Position numbers and translations under genes: made by a program. A stretch of 64,000 nucleotides of DNA from NCBI RefSeq assembly GCF_000193735.1, contig NZ_AEPF01000045.1:39656-103655 (forward strand), given 5' to 3'. The stretch is from Neisseria sicca 4320 (GTDB taxonomy: Bacteria > Pseudomonadota > Gammaproteobacteria > Burkholderiales > Neisseriaceae). The notes beneath the pieces are model-generated. The model saw only the letters and a program-made list of their open reading frames with translations. It was not told the origin of the DNA and ran no database searches. Of this stretch, positions 38,682-48,032 are shown piece by piece. How positions within the stretch are numbered: position 1 is the stretch's first letter; each line of letters opens with the position of its first letter.

Positions 38682-40022
38682 TTGCAAACCCTTCTAGCTT
38701 TTATTTTCGCCATCCTGATTTTGGTCAGCCTGCACGAGTTCGGACATTACATCGTTGCCAGATTGTGCGGCGTCAAAGTCGTACGCTTTTCCGTCGGCTT
38801 CGGCAAACCGTTTTTCAGCAGAAAACGCGGCGATACCGAATGGTGTTTGGCGCCCATCCCCTTGGGCGGCTATGTCAAAATGGTCGATACGCGCGAGGGC
38901 GAAGTGGCTCAGACAGACCTGCCTTACGCCTTCGACAAACAGCATCCCGCCAAACGCATCGCCATCGTCGCCGCAGGTCCGCTGACCAATCTCGCGCTGG
39001 CGGTTCTGCTTTACGGCTTGAGTTTTTCCTTCGGCGTTACCGAAATCCGCCCTTATGTCGGCATGGTCGAGCAAAATACCATTGCCTCAAAAGCAGGTTT
39101 TCAGCCCGGAGACAAAATTATTTCGGTTAATGGCGTTAACGTCGGCGAGTGGGAAAAAGCCCAGCAAGAAATCGTGTTGAACATCGAGTCAGGCAAGGTA
39201 AATGTTGCCGTTCAGACGACCTCGGGACAAGAAACCATGCGGATTATCGATGCCGCAGGTACGCCCGAAGCAGGTAAAATTGCGAAAAACCAAGGCTATA
39301 TCGGGTTGTCGCCTTTTAAAATCACCACCCGTGTCGGCGAAATGAAAGAAAACAGCCCTGCCGAAAAAGCCGGTTTGAAAAAAGGCGACAAGCTGATCAG
39401 CGCCGACGGACAAGACATTGAGTCTTGGCAGCAATGGGTAGAAATTGTACGCCAAAGCCCGGGTAAGAAAATCGCATTGAGCTACGAGCGCGACGGTAAA
39501 ACTTTTCAGACGACCATCCGTCCCGACAGCATCCAACAACCCGACAGAACGCTGGTCGGCAGGGTAGGCTTCGGTTCTCAGGGCGACGAAGAGTGGACAA
39601 AAGAAATCAAGCGCGAATATAAGCCGTCTGTCGTAGAAGCATTTGCGATGGGCTGGGACAAAACCGTCAACAACGCTTGGATGACGGTAAAATTCTTCGG
39701 AAAACTGATTACAGGCAATGCCTCCCTGAACCATATTTCAGGTCCGCTGACCATTGCCGACGTCGCCGGAAAAACGGCACAGCTGGGGTTTCAAAGCTAT
39801 TTGGAATTTCTCGCATTGGTCAGCATTAGTTTAGGCGTGTTGAACTTGTTGCCCATCCCCGTGTTGGACGGCGGGCATTTGGTGTTCTACACTGCCGAAT
39901 GGATACGCGGAAAGCCCTTGAGCGAGCGCATACAGGCAATCGGCCTACGCCTCGGACTGGCTGCCATGCTGTTAATGATGGCACTGGCTTTCTTTAATGA
40001 CATCAACCGTTTGTTTGGATAA
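38682..40022 (+). CDS. rseP: Site-2 intramembrane metalloprotease RseP
   Basis: This 446-residue membrane protease has the zinc motif HEFGH at residues 18-22 in helix 1 and the third ligand in [14 protein letters not shown] near the C-terminus. Two PDZ domains lie between them (around [15 protein letters not shown] and [15 protein letters not shown]). Members cut transmembrane anti-sigma factors and signal-peptide remnants. The start is a TTG ([13 protein letters not shown]) with a GAGAGA ribosome site; no ATG fits. The end precedes bamA by 4 bases. Confidence 0.95.
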   Translation: MQTLLAFIFAILILVSLHEFGHYIVARLCGVKVVRFSVGFGKPFFSRKRGDTEWCLAPIPLGGYVKMVDTREGEVAQTDLPYAFDKQHPAKRIAIVAAGPLTNLALAVLLYGLSFSFGVTEIRPYVGMVEQNTIASKAGFQPGDKIISVNGVNVGEWEKAQQEIVLNIESGKVNVAVQTTSGQETMRIIDAAGTPEAGKIAKNQGYIGLSPFKITTRVGEMKENSPAEKAGLKKGDKLISADGQDIESWQQWVEIVRQSPGKKIALSYERDGKTFQTTIRPDSIQQPDRTLVGRVGFGSQGDEEWTKEIKREYKPSVVEAFAMGWDKTVNNAWMTVKFFGKLITGNASLNHISGPLTIADVAGKTAQLGFQSYLEFLALVSISLGVLNLLPIPVLDGGHLVFYTAEWIRGKPLSERIQAIGLRLGLAAMLLMMALAFFNDINRLFG

Positions 40023-40026
40023 TTTT

Positions 40027-42426
40027 ATGAAATTGAAACAGATTGCTTCTGCTTTGATGGTATTGGGCATGTCGCCTTTGGCATTTGCCGACTTCACCAT
40101 TCAAGACATCCGCGTCGAAGGTTTGCAGCGCACCGAACCGAGTACGGTCTTCAACTACCTGCCCGTCAAAGTCGGCGACCAATTCAGCGACGCACGCAGC
40201 GAAGAAATCATCAAAACTCTGTATGCGACCGGTTTTTTTGACGATGTCCGCGTAGAGACCATGGGCAATCAGGTCTTGCTGACCGTTATCGAACGCCCGA
40301 CCATCAGCACGCTGAACATCACCGGCGCGAAAATGCTGCAAAACGATGTGATCAAGAAAAACCTTGAATCCTTCGGTTTGGCGCAATCCCAATACTTCAA
40401 TCCTGCCACGCTGAGCCAGTCTGTCGCCAGCCTGAAGGAAGAATACAAAAGCCGCGGCAAACAGTCGGTCCAAATCACGCCGACCGTAACCAAACTTGCG
40501 CGTAACCGCGTTTCTATCGACATCGCCATCGATGAGGGTAAAACCACCAAGATTACCGAAATCGAATTTGAAGGCAACAAAGTCTATTCCGACCGCAAGC
40601 TCATGAAGCAAATGTCTTTGAGCGAAGGCGGTATGTGGACTTGGCTGACCAAAAGCAACCAGTTTAACGAGCAAAAATTCTCGCAAGACATGGAGCGCAT
40701 CAGCGAGTTCTACCAAAACAACGGCTACTTCAATTTCCGCATTCTGGATACCGACATCCAGACTAACGAAGACAAAACCAAGCAAACCATCAAAGTTACG
40801 GTTGACGAGGGCGAACGCTTCCGCTGGGGCGACGTGCGCATAGAAGGCGACACCCGCGAAGTGCCGAAAGAAGAGCTGCAAAAACTGCTGACCATGAAAA
40901 AGGGCAAATGGTACGAACGCGCCCAAATGGTCAAATCGCTCGAATCCATCCAAAACCGCATGGGTACGGCAGGCTACGCATTCAGCGAAGTCAATGTTCA
41001 GCCTATGCCTAATGCCGAGACCCAAACTGTCGATTTCGTCCTGAACGTCGAACCCGGCCGCAAAATCTATGTGAACGAAATCAACATCACCGGCAACAAC
41101 AAAACCCGTGACGAAGTCGTGCGCCGCGAATTGCGTCAAATGGAATCCGCGCCTTACGACACCTCCAAGCTGCAACGTTCCAAAGAGCGTGTCGAGTTGC
41201 TGGGTTACTTTGACAACGTACAATTCGATGCTGTGCCGGTTGCCAATACGCCCGACCAAGTCGATTTGAACATGAGCGTGAATGAGCGTTCTACCGGTTC
41301 GCTGGATATGAGTGCGGGTTGGGTTCAGGATACCGGCTTGGTCATGTCTGTGGGCGTTTCCCAAGACAACCTGTTCGGTACGGGTAAATCCGTTTCCCTA
41401 CGCGCTTCACGAAGCAAAACCACGCTGAACGGCTCGCTGTCGTTTACCGATCCGTATTTCACACCCGACGGCGTGAGCCTCGGTTACGATATTTACGGCA
41501 AGTCTTACGACCCGCGTAAAGCCTCTTCCAGCGCGAAACAGTATAAAACCACCACCGCAGGCGGCGGCGTGCGCATGGGCATTCCCGTTACTGAATACGA
41601 CCGCGTCAATTTAGGTCTGGCGGCGGAACACCTGACCGTGAATACCTACAAAGGCGCGCCTAAACGTTATGCCGACTTTATCAACCAATACGGTAAAGGC
41701 ACGGACGGCGTGGGCAGCTTCAAAGGCTGGCTGTACAAAGGTACCATCGGCTGGGGACGCAATAAAACCGACAGCGCATTGTGGCCGACCCGCGGTTACA
41801 TGACCGGTATCAACGGCGAAATCGCCCTGCCGGGCAGCGACCTGCAATACTACACGCTGACCCACAACCAAACTTGGTTCTTCCCGCTAACTAAAGACTT
41901 TACCCTGATGCTCGGCGGCGAAGTCGGCGTCGGCAACGGCTACGGCAAAACCAAAACCATGCCGTTCTTTGAAAACTTCTACGGCGGCGGCTTAGGCTCC
42001 GTACGCGGTTACGAGAGCGGTACGCTGGGTCCGAAAGTTTATGACGAATACGGCGAGAAAATCAGCTACGGCGGCAACAAAAAAGCCAACGTTTCCGCCG
42101 AGTTGCTATTCCCGATGCCGGGCATCAAAGATTCCCGTTCCGTCCGTCTGAGCCTCTTTGCCGACGCAGGCAGCGTATGGGACGGTAAAACGTATAACGA
42201 CATCAGCAGCAATACCTACTACACCAACAATGCCGCTCAAAACCCATACGGCTTAGGCACGACCCACAAATCGACCTTCAAGGAAGAGTTGCGCTACTCC
42301 GCCGGTGCGGCAGTAACCTGGCTCTCGCCGCTAGGTCCGATGAAGTTCAGCTACGCCTACCCGATCAAGAAAAAAGACAGCGACGAAATCCAACGCTTCC
42401 AGTTCCAATTGGGTACGACATTCTGA
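40027..42426 (+). CDS. bamA: Outer-membrane protein assembly factor BamA (Omp85)
   Basis: This 799-residue protein has a signal peptide (about 1-21, MSPLAFA cleavage), five POTRA domains (about 22-420) and a C-terminal 16-strand barrel. The conserved lid motif GGGLGSVRGYESGTLGP is intact, and the chain ends with a terminal Phe (FQFQLGTTF). It is the essential core of the BAM complex that folds outer-membrane proteins. The ATG at 40027 is chosen; the frame opens ten codons earlier inside rseP. Neighbours rseP, skp and lpxD are the conserved context. Confidence 0.97.
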   Translation: MKLKQIASALMVLGMSPLAFADFTIQDIRVEGLQRTEPSTVFNYLPVKVGDQFSDARSEEIIKTLYATGFFDDVRVETMGNQVLLTVIERPTISTLNITGAKMLQNDVIKKNLESFGLAQSQYFNPATLSQSVASLKEEYKSRGKQSVQITPTVTKLARNRVSIDIAIDEGKTTKITEIEFEGNKVYSDRKLMKQMSLSEGGMWTWLTKSNQFNEQKFSQDMERISEFYQNNGYFNFRILDTDIQTNEDKTKQTIKVTVDEGERFRWGDVRIEGDTREVPKEELQKLLTMKKGKWYERAQMVKSLESIQNRMGTAGYAFSEVNVQPMPNAETQTVDFVLNVEPGRKIYVNEINITGNNKTRDEVVRRELRQMESAPYDTSKLQRSKERVELLGYFDNVQFDAVPVANTPDQVDLNMSVNERSTGSLDMSAGWVQDTGLVMSVGVSQDNLFGTGKSVSLRASRSKTTLNGSLSFTDPYFTPDGVSLGYDIYGKSYDPRKASSSAKQYKTTTAGGGVRMGIPVTEYDRVNLGLAAEHLTVNTYKGAPKRYADFINQYGKGTDGVGSFKGWLYKGTIGWGRNKTDSALWPTRGYMTGINGEIALPGSDLQYYTLTHNQTWFFPLTKDFTLMLGGEVGVGNGYGKTKTMPFFENFYGGGLGSVRGYESGTLGPKVYDEYGEKISYGGNKKANVSAELLFPMPGIKDSRSVRLSLFADAGSVWDGKTYNDISSNTYYTNNAAQNPYGLGTTHKSTFKEELRYSAGAAVTWLSPLGPMKFSYAYPIKKKDSDEIQRFQFQLGTTF

Positions 42427-42439
42427 TGTAGGCAGAAAA

Positions 42440-42490
42440 AGGTCGTCTGAAAACCGAAATTCCTATGCGGTCAACGTTTTCAGACGACCT
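42440..42490 (+). terminator. Inverted DUS pair after bamA
   Basis: AGGTCGTCTGAAAAC and its inverse GTTTTCAGACGACCT flank about 21 bases, 13 bases after the bamA stop. No T run follows, so it may only attenuate before skp. Confidence 0.6.
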
Positions 42491-42579
42491 GAAGGAAAAG
42501 GGGCAGGGCGTTCTGCCTCTTTTTAAAAAACAAACCGTCATCCCGCTGATGGGCGGGATACAAAATCAAGGAAATCCAG

Positions 42580-43092
42580 ATGAACATCATTGCCAACGCC
42601 TTCCGCCTCGGCGGTGCGGCTTTATTGGGCTTCGGGTTGATGAACCAAGCTGTGGCGGCGGAAGCCGTACAGAAAATCGGCTTTATCAATACCGAGCGCG
42701 TTTATCTTGAATCCAAGCAGGCGCAACGCATTCAGACGACCTTGGAAAAAGAATTCCGCAGCCGTCAGGACGCTTTGCAGAAATTGCAGCAAGAAGGTGA
42801 GAAGCTCGAAAAATCCCTGACCGAAGGCAAATTGCAGGGCAAAGAGCGTGAAGCTGCGGCAAAACACTGGGGCGAGCTGGTTCAGCAGTTCCGCAAGAAA
42901 CAGGCGGAGCTGGCAGAAGACTACAACCTGCGCCGCAACGAAGAATTTGCCGCCCTCCAGCAAAACGCCAACCGCATCATCGTCGATCTTGCCAAACGCG
43001 AAGGCTACGATGTGATTTTGCAGGACGTGATTTACGTCAATGCGCGTTACGACATTACCGACAGCGTGATTAAAGCCCTGAATACACGTTAA
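42580..43092 (+). CDS. skp: Periplasmic chaperone Skp/OmpH
   Basis: This 170-residue secreted protein has a signal peptide (about 1-27, ending AVAA) followed by [13 protein letters not shown], the trimer-forming beta strand. A long coiled-coil tentacle rich in Lys/Glu (about 50-130) follows, with a returning C-terminal strand ([18 protein letters not shown]). It carries unfolded outer-membrane proteins to BamA, encoded directly upstream. Confidence 0.94.
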   Translation: MNIIANAFRLGGAALLGFGLMNQAVAAEAVQKIGFINTERVYLESKQAQRIQTTLEKEFRSRQDALQKLQQEGEKLEKSLTEGKLQGKEREAAAKHWGELVQQFRKKQAELAEDYNLRRNEEFAALQQNANRIIVDLAKREGYDVILQDVIYVNARYDITDSVIKALNTR

Positions 43093-43287
43093 TCGGAAGG
43101 CTGAACGAGATACAGCAAACCTGTTTTCAGACGACCTCTTTCAAGCGAAGGGTCGTCTGAAAATCCAATAAACGATATAATTACCTGTCTTATCACTCCT
43201 GCCGGCATACGTTTTAGGCAAACCGTTCTGTCTGACTGCCCCCGCCGTCCCTTTCAGACGACCTCATCTCAAAGCTGACGAAACATC

Positions 43288-44331
43288 ATGACTTCAAAAA
43301 CCTACACCCTGTCCCAAATCACAGCGCAGCTTGGCGGCGAATGGCGCGGCAAGGACATTTCCGTCGCCGCCGTGCGCCCGCTCGCAGACGCGCAGGCGGA
43401 ACACATCAGCTTCCTTGCCAATCCGAAATACAAAGCCGAAGTCCACGACAGCAGCGCGGGTGCGGTCATCGTTTCTGCCAAAGCAGTGGACGAATTTGAA
43501 GGGCGCAACCTGATTGTCGCCGACGACCCCTATCTCTATTTCGCCAAAGTTGCCCGTCTGTTTTCACCCATCGTCAAAGCACGCGGCGGCATCCATCCGA
43601 CCGCCGTCATCGAAGAGGGTGCGACCGTGCCCGCAAGCTGCGAAATCGGCGCAAACGCCTACATCGGCGCGAATACCGTACTCGGCGAAGGCTGCCGCAT
43701 CTTGGCAAACTCGGTTGTCCAACACGATTGCAAACTGGGCGACGAAGTCGTCCTGCATCCCAACGCCGTCGTTTATTACGGCTGCACACTGGGCAACCGC
43801 GTCGAAATCCACAGCGGCGCAGTCATCGGCGCGGACGGTTTCGGACTCGCCTTCGCCGGCGATTCATGGTTTAAAATCCCGCAAACCGGCGCGGTAACGC
43901 TGGGCGACGACGTAGAAATCGGCTCGAACACCAACATCGACCGCGGCGCGATGAGCGACACCACCGTCGGCAACGGCACCAAAATCGACAACCAAGTCCA
44001 AATCGGACACAACTGCAAAATCGGCTCACACACCGTCATCGCTGCTAAAACTGGCATTTCCGGCAGCGTTACCATCGGCAACTACTGCATCATCGGTGGC
44101 GGCGTCGGTACGGTCGGACACATCGAAATCGCCGACAAAACCACCATCGGCGGCGGCACGTCCGTGACCCACAGCATTACCGAAAGCGGCAAACACCTCG
44201 CCGGCATCTTCCCAATGTCCACCCATAAAGAATGGGCGCGCAACGCCGTTTACATCCACCGCCTGAGCGAAATGAACAAACGCCTCAAAACATTGGAAAA
44301 CCGTCTGAGCGACAGCGAAAAAGACGAATAA
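43288..44331 (+). CDS. lpxD: UDP-3-O-acylglucosamine N-acyltransferase
   Basis: This 347-residue enzyme adds the second acyl chain in lipid A synthesis. An N-terminal uridine-binding domain (about 1-105) precedes a left-handed beta-helix of hexapeptide repeats (IHPTAVIEEGATVPASCEIGANAYIG onward). The catalytic His region is NCKIGSHTVIAAKTGISGS and the C-terminal helices are coiled (RLSEMNKRLKTLENRLS). The upstream gap (43093-43287) holds three DUS copies and no gene. Confidence 0.96.
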   Translation: MTSKTYTLSQITAQLGGEWRGKDISVAAVRPLADAQAEHISFLANPKYKAEVHDSSAGAVIVSAKAVDEFEGRNLIVADDPYLYFAKVARLFSPIVKARGGIHPTAVIEEGATVPASCEIGANAYIGANTVLGEGCRILANSVVQHDCKLGDEVVLHPNAVVYYGCTLGNRVEIHSGAVIGADGFGLAFAGDSWFKIPQTGAVTLGDDVEIGSNTNIDRGAMSDTTVGNGTKIDNQVQIGHNCKIGSHTVIAAKTGISGSVTIGNYCIIGGGVGTVGHIEIADKTTIGGGTSVTHSITESGKHLAGIFPMSTHKEWARNAVYIHRLSEMNKRLKTLENRLSDSEKDE

Positions 44332-44455
44332 CCCCACAATCGGTTTACATGGCGGATGCACTTTAAATCCCAACAAAGCGGCAAAGCCTGCCGTTTTAAA
44401 GCCCCCGCGATGAAACTGCCCAGCCAACCCCGAAATACCAAGGAATACGACGAAC

Positions 44456-44905
44456 ATGGACGTACAACTCCCCATCGAAGCCAAAGACATCCAAAAACTC
44501 ATTCCCCACCGCTACCCGTTTTTGCAACTCGACCGCATCACCGCCTTCGAGTCCATGAAAACCCTGACCGCGATTAAAAACGTCACCATGAACGAGCCGC
44601 AGTTCCAAGGCCATTTCCCCGACCTGCCCGTCATGCCTGGCGTACTCATCATCGAAGCCATGGCGCAAGCCTGCGGCACACTCGCCATCCTCAGTGAAGG
44701 CGGCCGCAAAGAAAACGAATTCTTCTTCTTCGCCGGCATAGACGAAGCCCGCTTCAAACGCCAAGTCATCCCCGGCGACCAGCTTGTTTTCGAAGTCGAG
44801 CTGCTGACCAACAAACGCGGCATCGGCAAATTCAGCGCCGTCGCCAAAGTGGACGGGCAAGTCGCCGTCGAAGCCATCATCATGTGTGCCAAACGCGTGG
44901 TTTGA
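44456..44905 (+). CDS. fabZ: 3-hydroxyacyl-ACP dehydratase FabZ
   Basis: This 149-residue hotdog-fold enzyme dehydrates 3-hydroxyacyl-ACP in fatty-acid elongation. The start is [27 protein letters not shown]. The catalytic His lies in [22 protein letters not shown], with the conserved Glu in the same helix. Normally lpxA follows directly in this cluster; here about 0.9 kb carrying an Abi gene intervenes. Confidence 0.96.
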   Translation: MDVQLPIEAKDIQKLIPHRYPFLQLDRITAFESMKTLTAIKNVTMNEPQFQGHFPDLPVMPGVLIIEAMAQACGTLAILSEGGRKENEFFFFAGIDEARFKRQVIPGDQLVFEVELLTNKRGIGKFSAVAKVDGQVAVEAIIMCAKRVV

Positions 44906-44917
44906 GTGTTCACAAAA

Positions 44918-44945
44918 AGGTCGTCTGAAATTTTCAGACGACCTT
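44918..44945 (+). terminator. Compact inverted DUS pair after fabZ
   Basis: AGGTCGTCTGAAA and TTTCAGACGACCT are almost adjacent and form a tight hairpin 13 bases after fabZ. It isolates the Abi locus from upstream transcription. Confidence 0.75.
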
Positions 44946-44957
44946 ATAAAAAGAAAA

Positions 44958-45031
44958 CCCACCAGTTTAGGTTTATTCAAACCCAGGGACTCGGTGGGGA
45001 TTAGTTTTAACTAACTATATCAAATATAGTT
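44958..45031 (+). ncRNA. Structured leader / candidate Abi-associated RNA
   Basis: Three hairpins are visible in about 75 bases directly before the Abi gene. In the first, CCCACC (44958-44963) pairs with GGTGGG (44993-44998), enclosing a second stem GGTTT-ATTC-AAACC (44970-44983). The next is TTAGTT-TT-AACTAA (45001-45014). The last is AACTATAT-CAA-ATATAGTT (45013-45031), which shares two bases with the previous one. A TATAAA at 44945-44950 could be its -10 box. Structured RNAs next to AbiF-type (Abi_2) genes are known; whether this belongs to that class is inferred from position and folding only. Confidence 0.45.
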
Positions 45032-45069
45032 TGAAACGTCAATTTAAAAATAAAGAATCAGGTGTTAGC

Positions 45070-45792
45070 GTGAATTATAAGGAATGCTGTAGTATTTTTT
45101 CTGATTTCAGAATGGAACGGTATAAAAATGCCGTTGGGGAAGACAAAGCAGCTGAATTGTATTTATTGAATTTATCTTTATCAAGAGAACTTTTTCATGT
45201 TGTTTCAATATTTGAGATTGTTTTAAGAAACAAAATTGACATTTGCCTTCAGCAGGAGTTTAAAGACAGAAACTGGTTATATGATAGCATACAACCACAG
45301 ACGAATCCTACATTGAAATATCAAGGTTGTTTTTTAAGAAGTGGTACGAAAGAATCTGCTGAATTAATCAGGGTTGCATTATCTAAAATACGAAATAATA
45401 GCGGGGGAAAGTTTGACCATAACCAATTAGTTGCAGGACTAGGATTCGGTTTTTGGCGGTATCTGTTTGCAGGAGGGAAAGATGCTCAATTTGATGCTAC
45501 AGGGAAAGTATTAATGAAAGTTTTTCCAAAAAGGCCCAAATCTACACCAAGTGTACAATATAACCAAAAATGGATTTTTCGAGAACTTTCCAATATTAAC
45601 AATTTCCGTAATCGTTTGGCACATCACGAGCCGATTTGTTTTAAAGGTGCAATAAAAGATACTAACTACGCTAGAAATATCCACCAATCTATTTTTGAAC
45701 TGCTTAATTACATGGATGTAGATACTACTTCAGTATTTAGCCATTTTAGCGATCAAGTGATTGCGGTCTGCGATGAAATCGACAAACTGTAA
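45070..45792 (+). CDS. Abi family (Abi_2/AbiF-like) HEPN protein
   Basis: This 240-residue protein resembles Abi_2-type abortive-infection proteins. An N-terminal helical part (FRMERYKNAVGEDKAAELYLLN, FHVVSIFEIVLRNKID) is followed by FGFWRYLFAG. The HEPN ribonuclease motif RNRLAHHE (R-x4-H at R180/H185) comes next. Related toxins cut RNA when phage infection is sensed; this role is inferred. GTG 45070 is preferred; the TTG at 45031 is in frame but lies in a hairpin arm. The gene is far AT-richer than its neighbours and is inserted between fabZ and lpxA, which are normally adjacent. It is a clear transfer candidate. Confidence 0.8.
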   Translation: MNYKECCSIFSDFRMERYKNAVGEDKAAELYLLNLSLSRELFHVVSIFEIVLRNKIDICLQQEFKDRNWLYDSIQPQTNPTLKYQGCFLRSGTKESAELIRVALSKIRNNSGGKFDHNQLVAGLGFGFWRYLFAGGKDAQFDATGKVLMKVFPKRPKSTPSVQYNQKWIFRELSNINNFRNRLAHHEPICFKGAIKDTNYARNIHQSIFELLNYMDVDTTSVFSHFSDQVIAVCDEIDKL

Positions 45793-45834
45793 TTTTCTAT
45801 TATTTGTCTTAACAAGCAGCGGAGTATTAAAAAC

Positions 45835-46611
45835 ATGACCCTCATCCACCCGACCGCCGTCATTGACCCCAAAGCCGAACTCGACTCCAGCGTCAAAGTC
45901 GGCGCGTACACCGTCATCGGTCCCAACGTCCAAATCGGCGCGAACACCGAAATCGGTCCGCATACCGTCATCAACGGCCACACTACCATCGGCGAAAACA
46001 ACCGCATTTTCCAATTTGCCAGCCTCGGCGAAATCCCGCAGGACAAAAAATACCGCGACGAGCCGACCAAGCTGATTATCGGCAACGGCAACACCATCCG
46101 CGAATTCACCACCTTCAACCTCGGTACGGTAACCGGCATCGGCGAAACCCGCGTCGGCGACGACAACTGGATTATGGCGTACTGCCACCTCGCGCACGAC
46201 TGCGTCATCGGCAACCACACCATCTTCGCCAACAACGCCTCGCTCGCCGGACACGTTACCATCGGCGACTACGTCGTCTTGGGCGGCTACACGCTGGTGT
46301 TCCAGTTCTGCCAAATCGGCGACTACGCCATGACCGCCTTCGCCGCAGGCGTACACAAAGACGTACCGCCGTACTTCATGGCGGCAGGCTACCGCGCCGA
46401 ACCCGCAGGCATCAACAGCGAAGGCATGCGCCGCAACGGCTTCACCGCCGAGCAAATCTCCGCCGTCAAAGATGTGTACAAAACCATCTACCACCGCGGC
46501 ATCCCGTTTGAAGAAGCCAAAGCCGACATCCTCCGCCGCGCCGAAACGCAAGCCGAGCTGGCGGTGTTCAAAGACTTCTTCGCCCAATCCACGCGCGGGA
46601 TTATCCGCTGA
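45835..46611 (+). CDS. lpxA: UDP-N-acetylglucosamine acyltransferase
   Basis: This 258-residue enzyme performs the first step of lipid A synthesis, acylating UDP-GlcNAc. Hexapeptide repeats start at once ([32 protein letters not shown]). The catalytic region [15 protein letters not shown] and the C-terminal helical domain ([21 protein letters not shown]) are intact. It lies 42 bases after the inserted Abi gene, so its transcription may now depend on that insert or on a local promoter. Confidence 0.96.
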   Translation: MTLIHPTAVIDPKAELDSSVKVGAYTVIGPNVQIGANTEIGPHTVINGHTTIGENNRIFQFASLGEIPQDKKYRDEPTKLIIGNGNTIREFTTFNLGTVTGIGETRVGDDNWIMAYCHLAHDCVIGNHTIFANNASLAGHVTIGDYVVLGGYTLVFQFCQIGDYAMTAFAAGVHKDVPPYFMAAGYRAEPAGINSEGMRRNGFTAEQISAVKDVYKTIYHRGIPFEEAKADILRRAETQAELAVFKDFFAQSTRGIIR

Positions 46612-46915
46612 AAAAAAATCTGCCTGCCTGAAGGTCGTCTGAAAAATGTGGCAGGGTTGACGTTTCAGGCAGCCTTCAATTTTGCTGGAGCTGATGGGTC
46701 GGATTTTTGAATCCGGCCTTTTTGTAGCGGATTACAATAGGGTTGATCTACTCGTTTTTTGATACGGACTCTGCCGTCATTCCCGCGCGTGGGTATGACG
46801 GGATGGCGGGGTCTTATTGGAATCCGCCCTATATTGCAAAGATGAAAACCAAGGTCGTCTGAAATCCCCATCAACCACTTTCAGACGACCTTTATCCAGA
46901 TTAAGGAATCGCATC
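46612..46915. other. Intergenic region lpxA-pdxA
   Basis: This 304-base gap contains a DUS (about 46632) facing a TTTCAGGCAGCCTT sequence that is a DUS-like variant, and an imperfect GGTCGGATTTTTGAATCCGGCC palindrome (about 46697). A single degenerate dRS3 end (about 46773-46800) and an inverted DUS pair (46852-46891) directly before pdxA are also present. There is no gene. Confidence 0.55.
46852..46891. repeat. Inverted DUS pair before pdxA
   Basis: AGGTCGTCTGAAA and TTTCAGACGACCT flank a 14-base loop, 24 bases before the pdxA start. It could act as a terminator for transcripts from lpxA or simply as an uptake signal. Confidence 0.6.
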
Positions 46916-47947
46916 ATGTCCCTTCCCGTATTGGCAGTTACCTCCGGCGAGCCTGCCGGTATCGGTCCCGATATTTGTTTGGATTTGGCGTTTGCCGAGT
47001 TGCCGTGCCGCCCCGTCGTTTTGGGCGACAAAGACCTATTGGCGCAGCGGGCGGAGATGTTGGGCAAAAACGTTGTCTTAAGGGATTTTGTATCAGGTAA
47101 TGCCGATAAAGCCCCGTTGTGCCATGGGGAATTGGAAGTTTTGCATATTCCGCTTGCCGCCCCTTGCGAAGCCGGCAGGCTCAATCCTGCCAATGCGCGT
47201 TATGTCTTGCAACTGCTGGATACGGCATATCAAGGCATTGCCGAAGGCATATTCGACGGCATGGTAACCGCGCCGCTGCATAAAGGCATCATTAACGATG
47301 CAGGTGCGGGTGGCGGATTCTTCAGCGGACATACTGAATACCTCGCCGAAAAAAGTCAGACGGAACAAGTCGTCATGATGTTGGCAGGCGGCGGGCTGCG
47401 CGTCGCTTTGGTTACGACCCATTTGCCGCTGCGCGCGGTCGCCGATGCCGTGACGCAGCCGCTCGTCGAGTCTGTCGTCCGTATTTTGAACGCCGATTTG
47501 TGCGACAAATTCGGCATTGCCCAACCGCATATCCTGGTTACCGGATTGAATCCGCACGCAGGTGAGGGCGGACATTTGGGACACGAAGAAGCCGGCATCA
47601 TCATCCCTGCGCTGACCCGCCTCAGAAGCGAAGGCATACACGTCAGCGGCCCTTATCCCGCAGACACGGTGTTTCAGCCGTTTGTGCTGAAAGATGCCGA
47701 TGCCGTTTTGGCGATGTATCACGATCAAGGTCTGCCGACGTTGAAATATGCCGGTTTCGGGCAAGGCGTCAACATTACGCTCGGCCTGCCGTTTATCCGT
47801 ACCTCCGTTGACCACGGTACCGCGCTGGATTTGGCGGGAACAGGCAAAGCCGCCTCCAGCAGCCTGATTGAAGCTGTCCGCACCGCTTTGGAAATGGCGG
47901 CGGAAATCCGCAAAAAAACAGCGTTAAACAAGACGGAATACCGTTAA
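46916..47947 (+). CDS. pdxA: 4-hydroxythreonine-4-phosphate dehydrogenase
   Basis: This 343-residue NAD-dependent metalloenzyme belongs to the pyridoxal phosphate route. Signatures are AVTSGEPAGIGPDICL near the start, TAPLHKGIINDAGAGGGFFSGHTEYLAE (metal and substrate His), VTGLNPHAGEGGHLGHEE and AMYHDQGLPTLKYAGFGQGVNITLGLPFIRTSVDHGTALD. The ATG at 46916 is chosen over an open frame starting at 46817 within repeat DNA. It has an AAGGAAT ribosome site. Confidence 0.95.
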   Translation: MSLPVLAVTSGEPAGIGPDICLDLAFAELPCRPVVLGDKDLLAQRAEMLGKNVVLRDFVSGNADKAPLCHGELEVLHIPLAAPCEAGRLNPANARYVLQLLDTAYQGIAEGIFDGMVTAPLHKGIINDAGAGGGFFSGHTEYLAEKSQTEQVVMMLAGGGLRVALVTTHLPLRAVADAVTQPLVESVVRILNADLCDKFGIAQPHILVTGLNPHAGEGGHLGHEEAGIIIPALTRLRSEGIHVSGPYPADTVFQPFVLKDADAVLAMYHDQGLPTLKYAGFGQGVNITLGLPFIRTSVDHGTALDLAGTGKAASSSLIEAVRTALEMAAEIRKKTALNKTEYR

Positions 47948-47949
47948 AA

Positions 47950-47990
47950 AGGCCGTCTGAAACCCGATTCCGTTTCAGACGGCCTTTTTT
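47950..47990. terminator. Inverted DUS pair (GCC dialect) with T run
   Basis: AGGCCGTCTGAAAC and GTTTCAGACGGCCT flank a short loop and run into TTTTTT. The core is the meningococcal GCCGTCTGAA form, unlike the majority here. It serves pdxA and, from the other side, the convergent DUF218 gene. Confidence 0.8.
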
Positions 47991-48032
47991 AATTTTTTCC
48001 AAACTATATCTTTTCTTTCCTTTCCCGAACGG

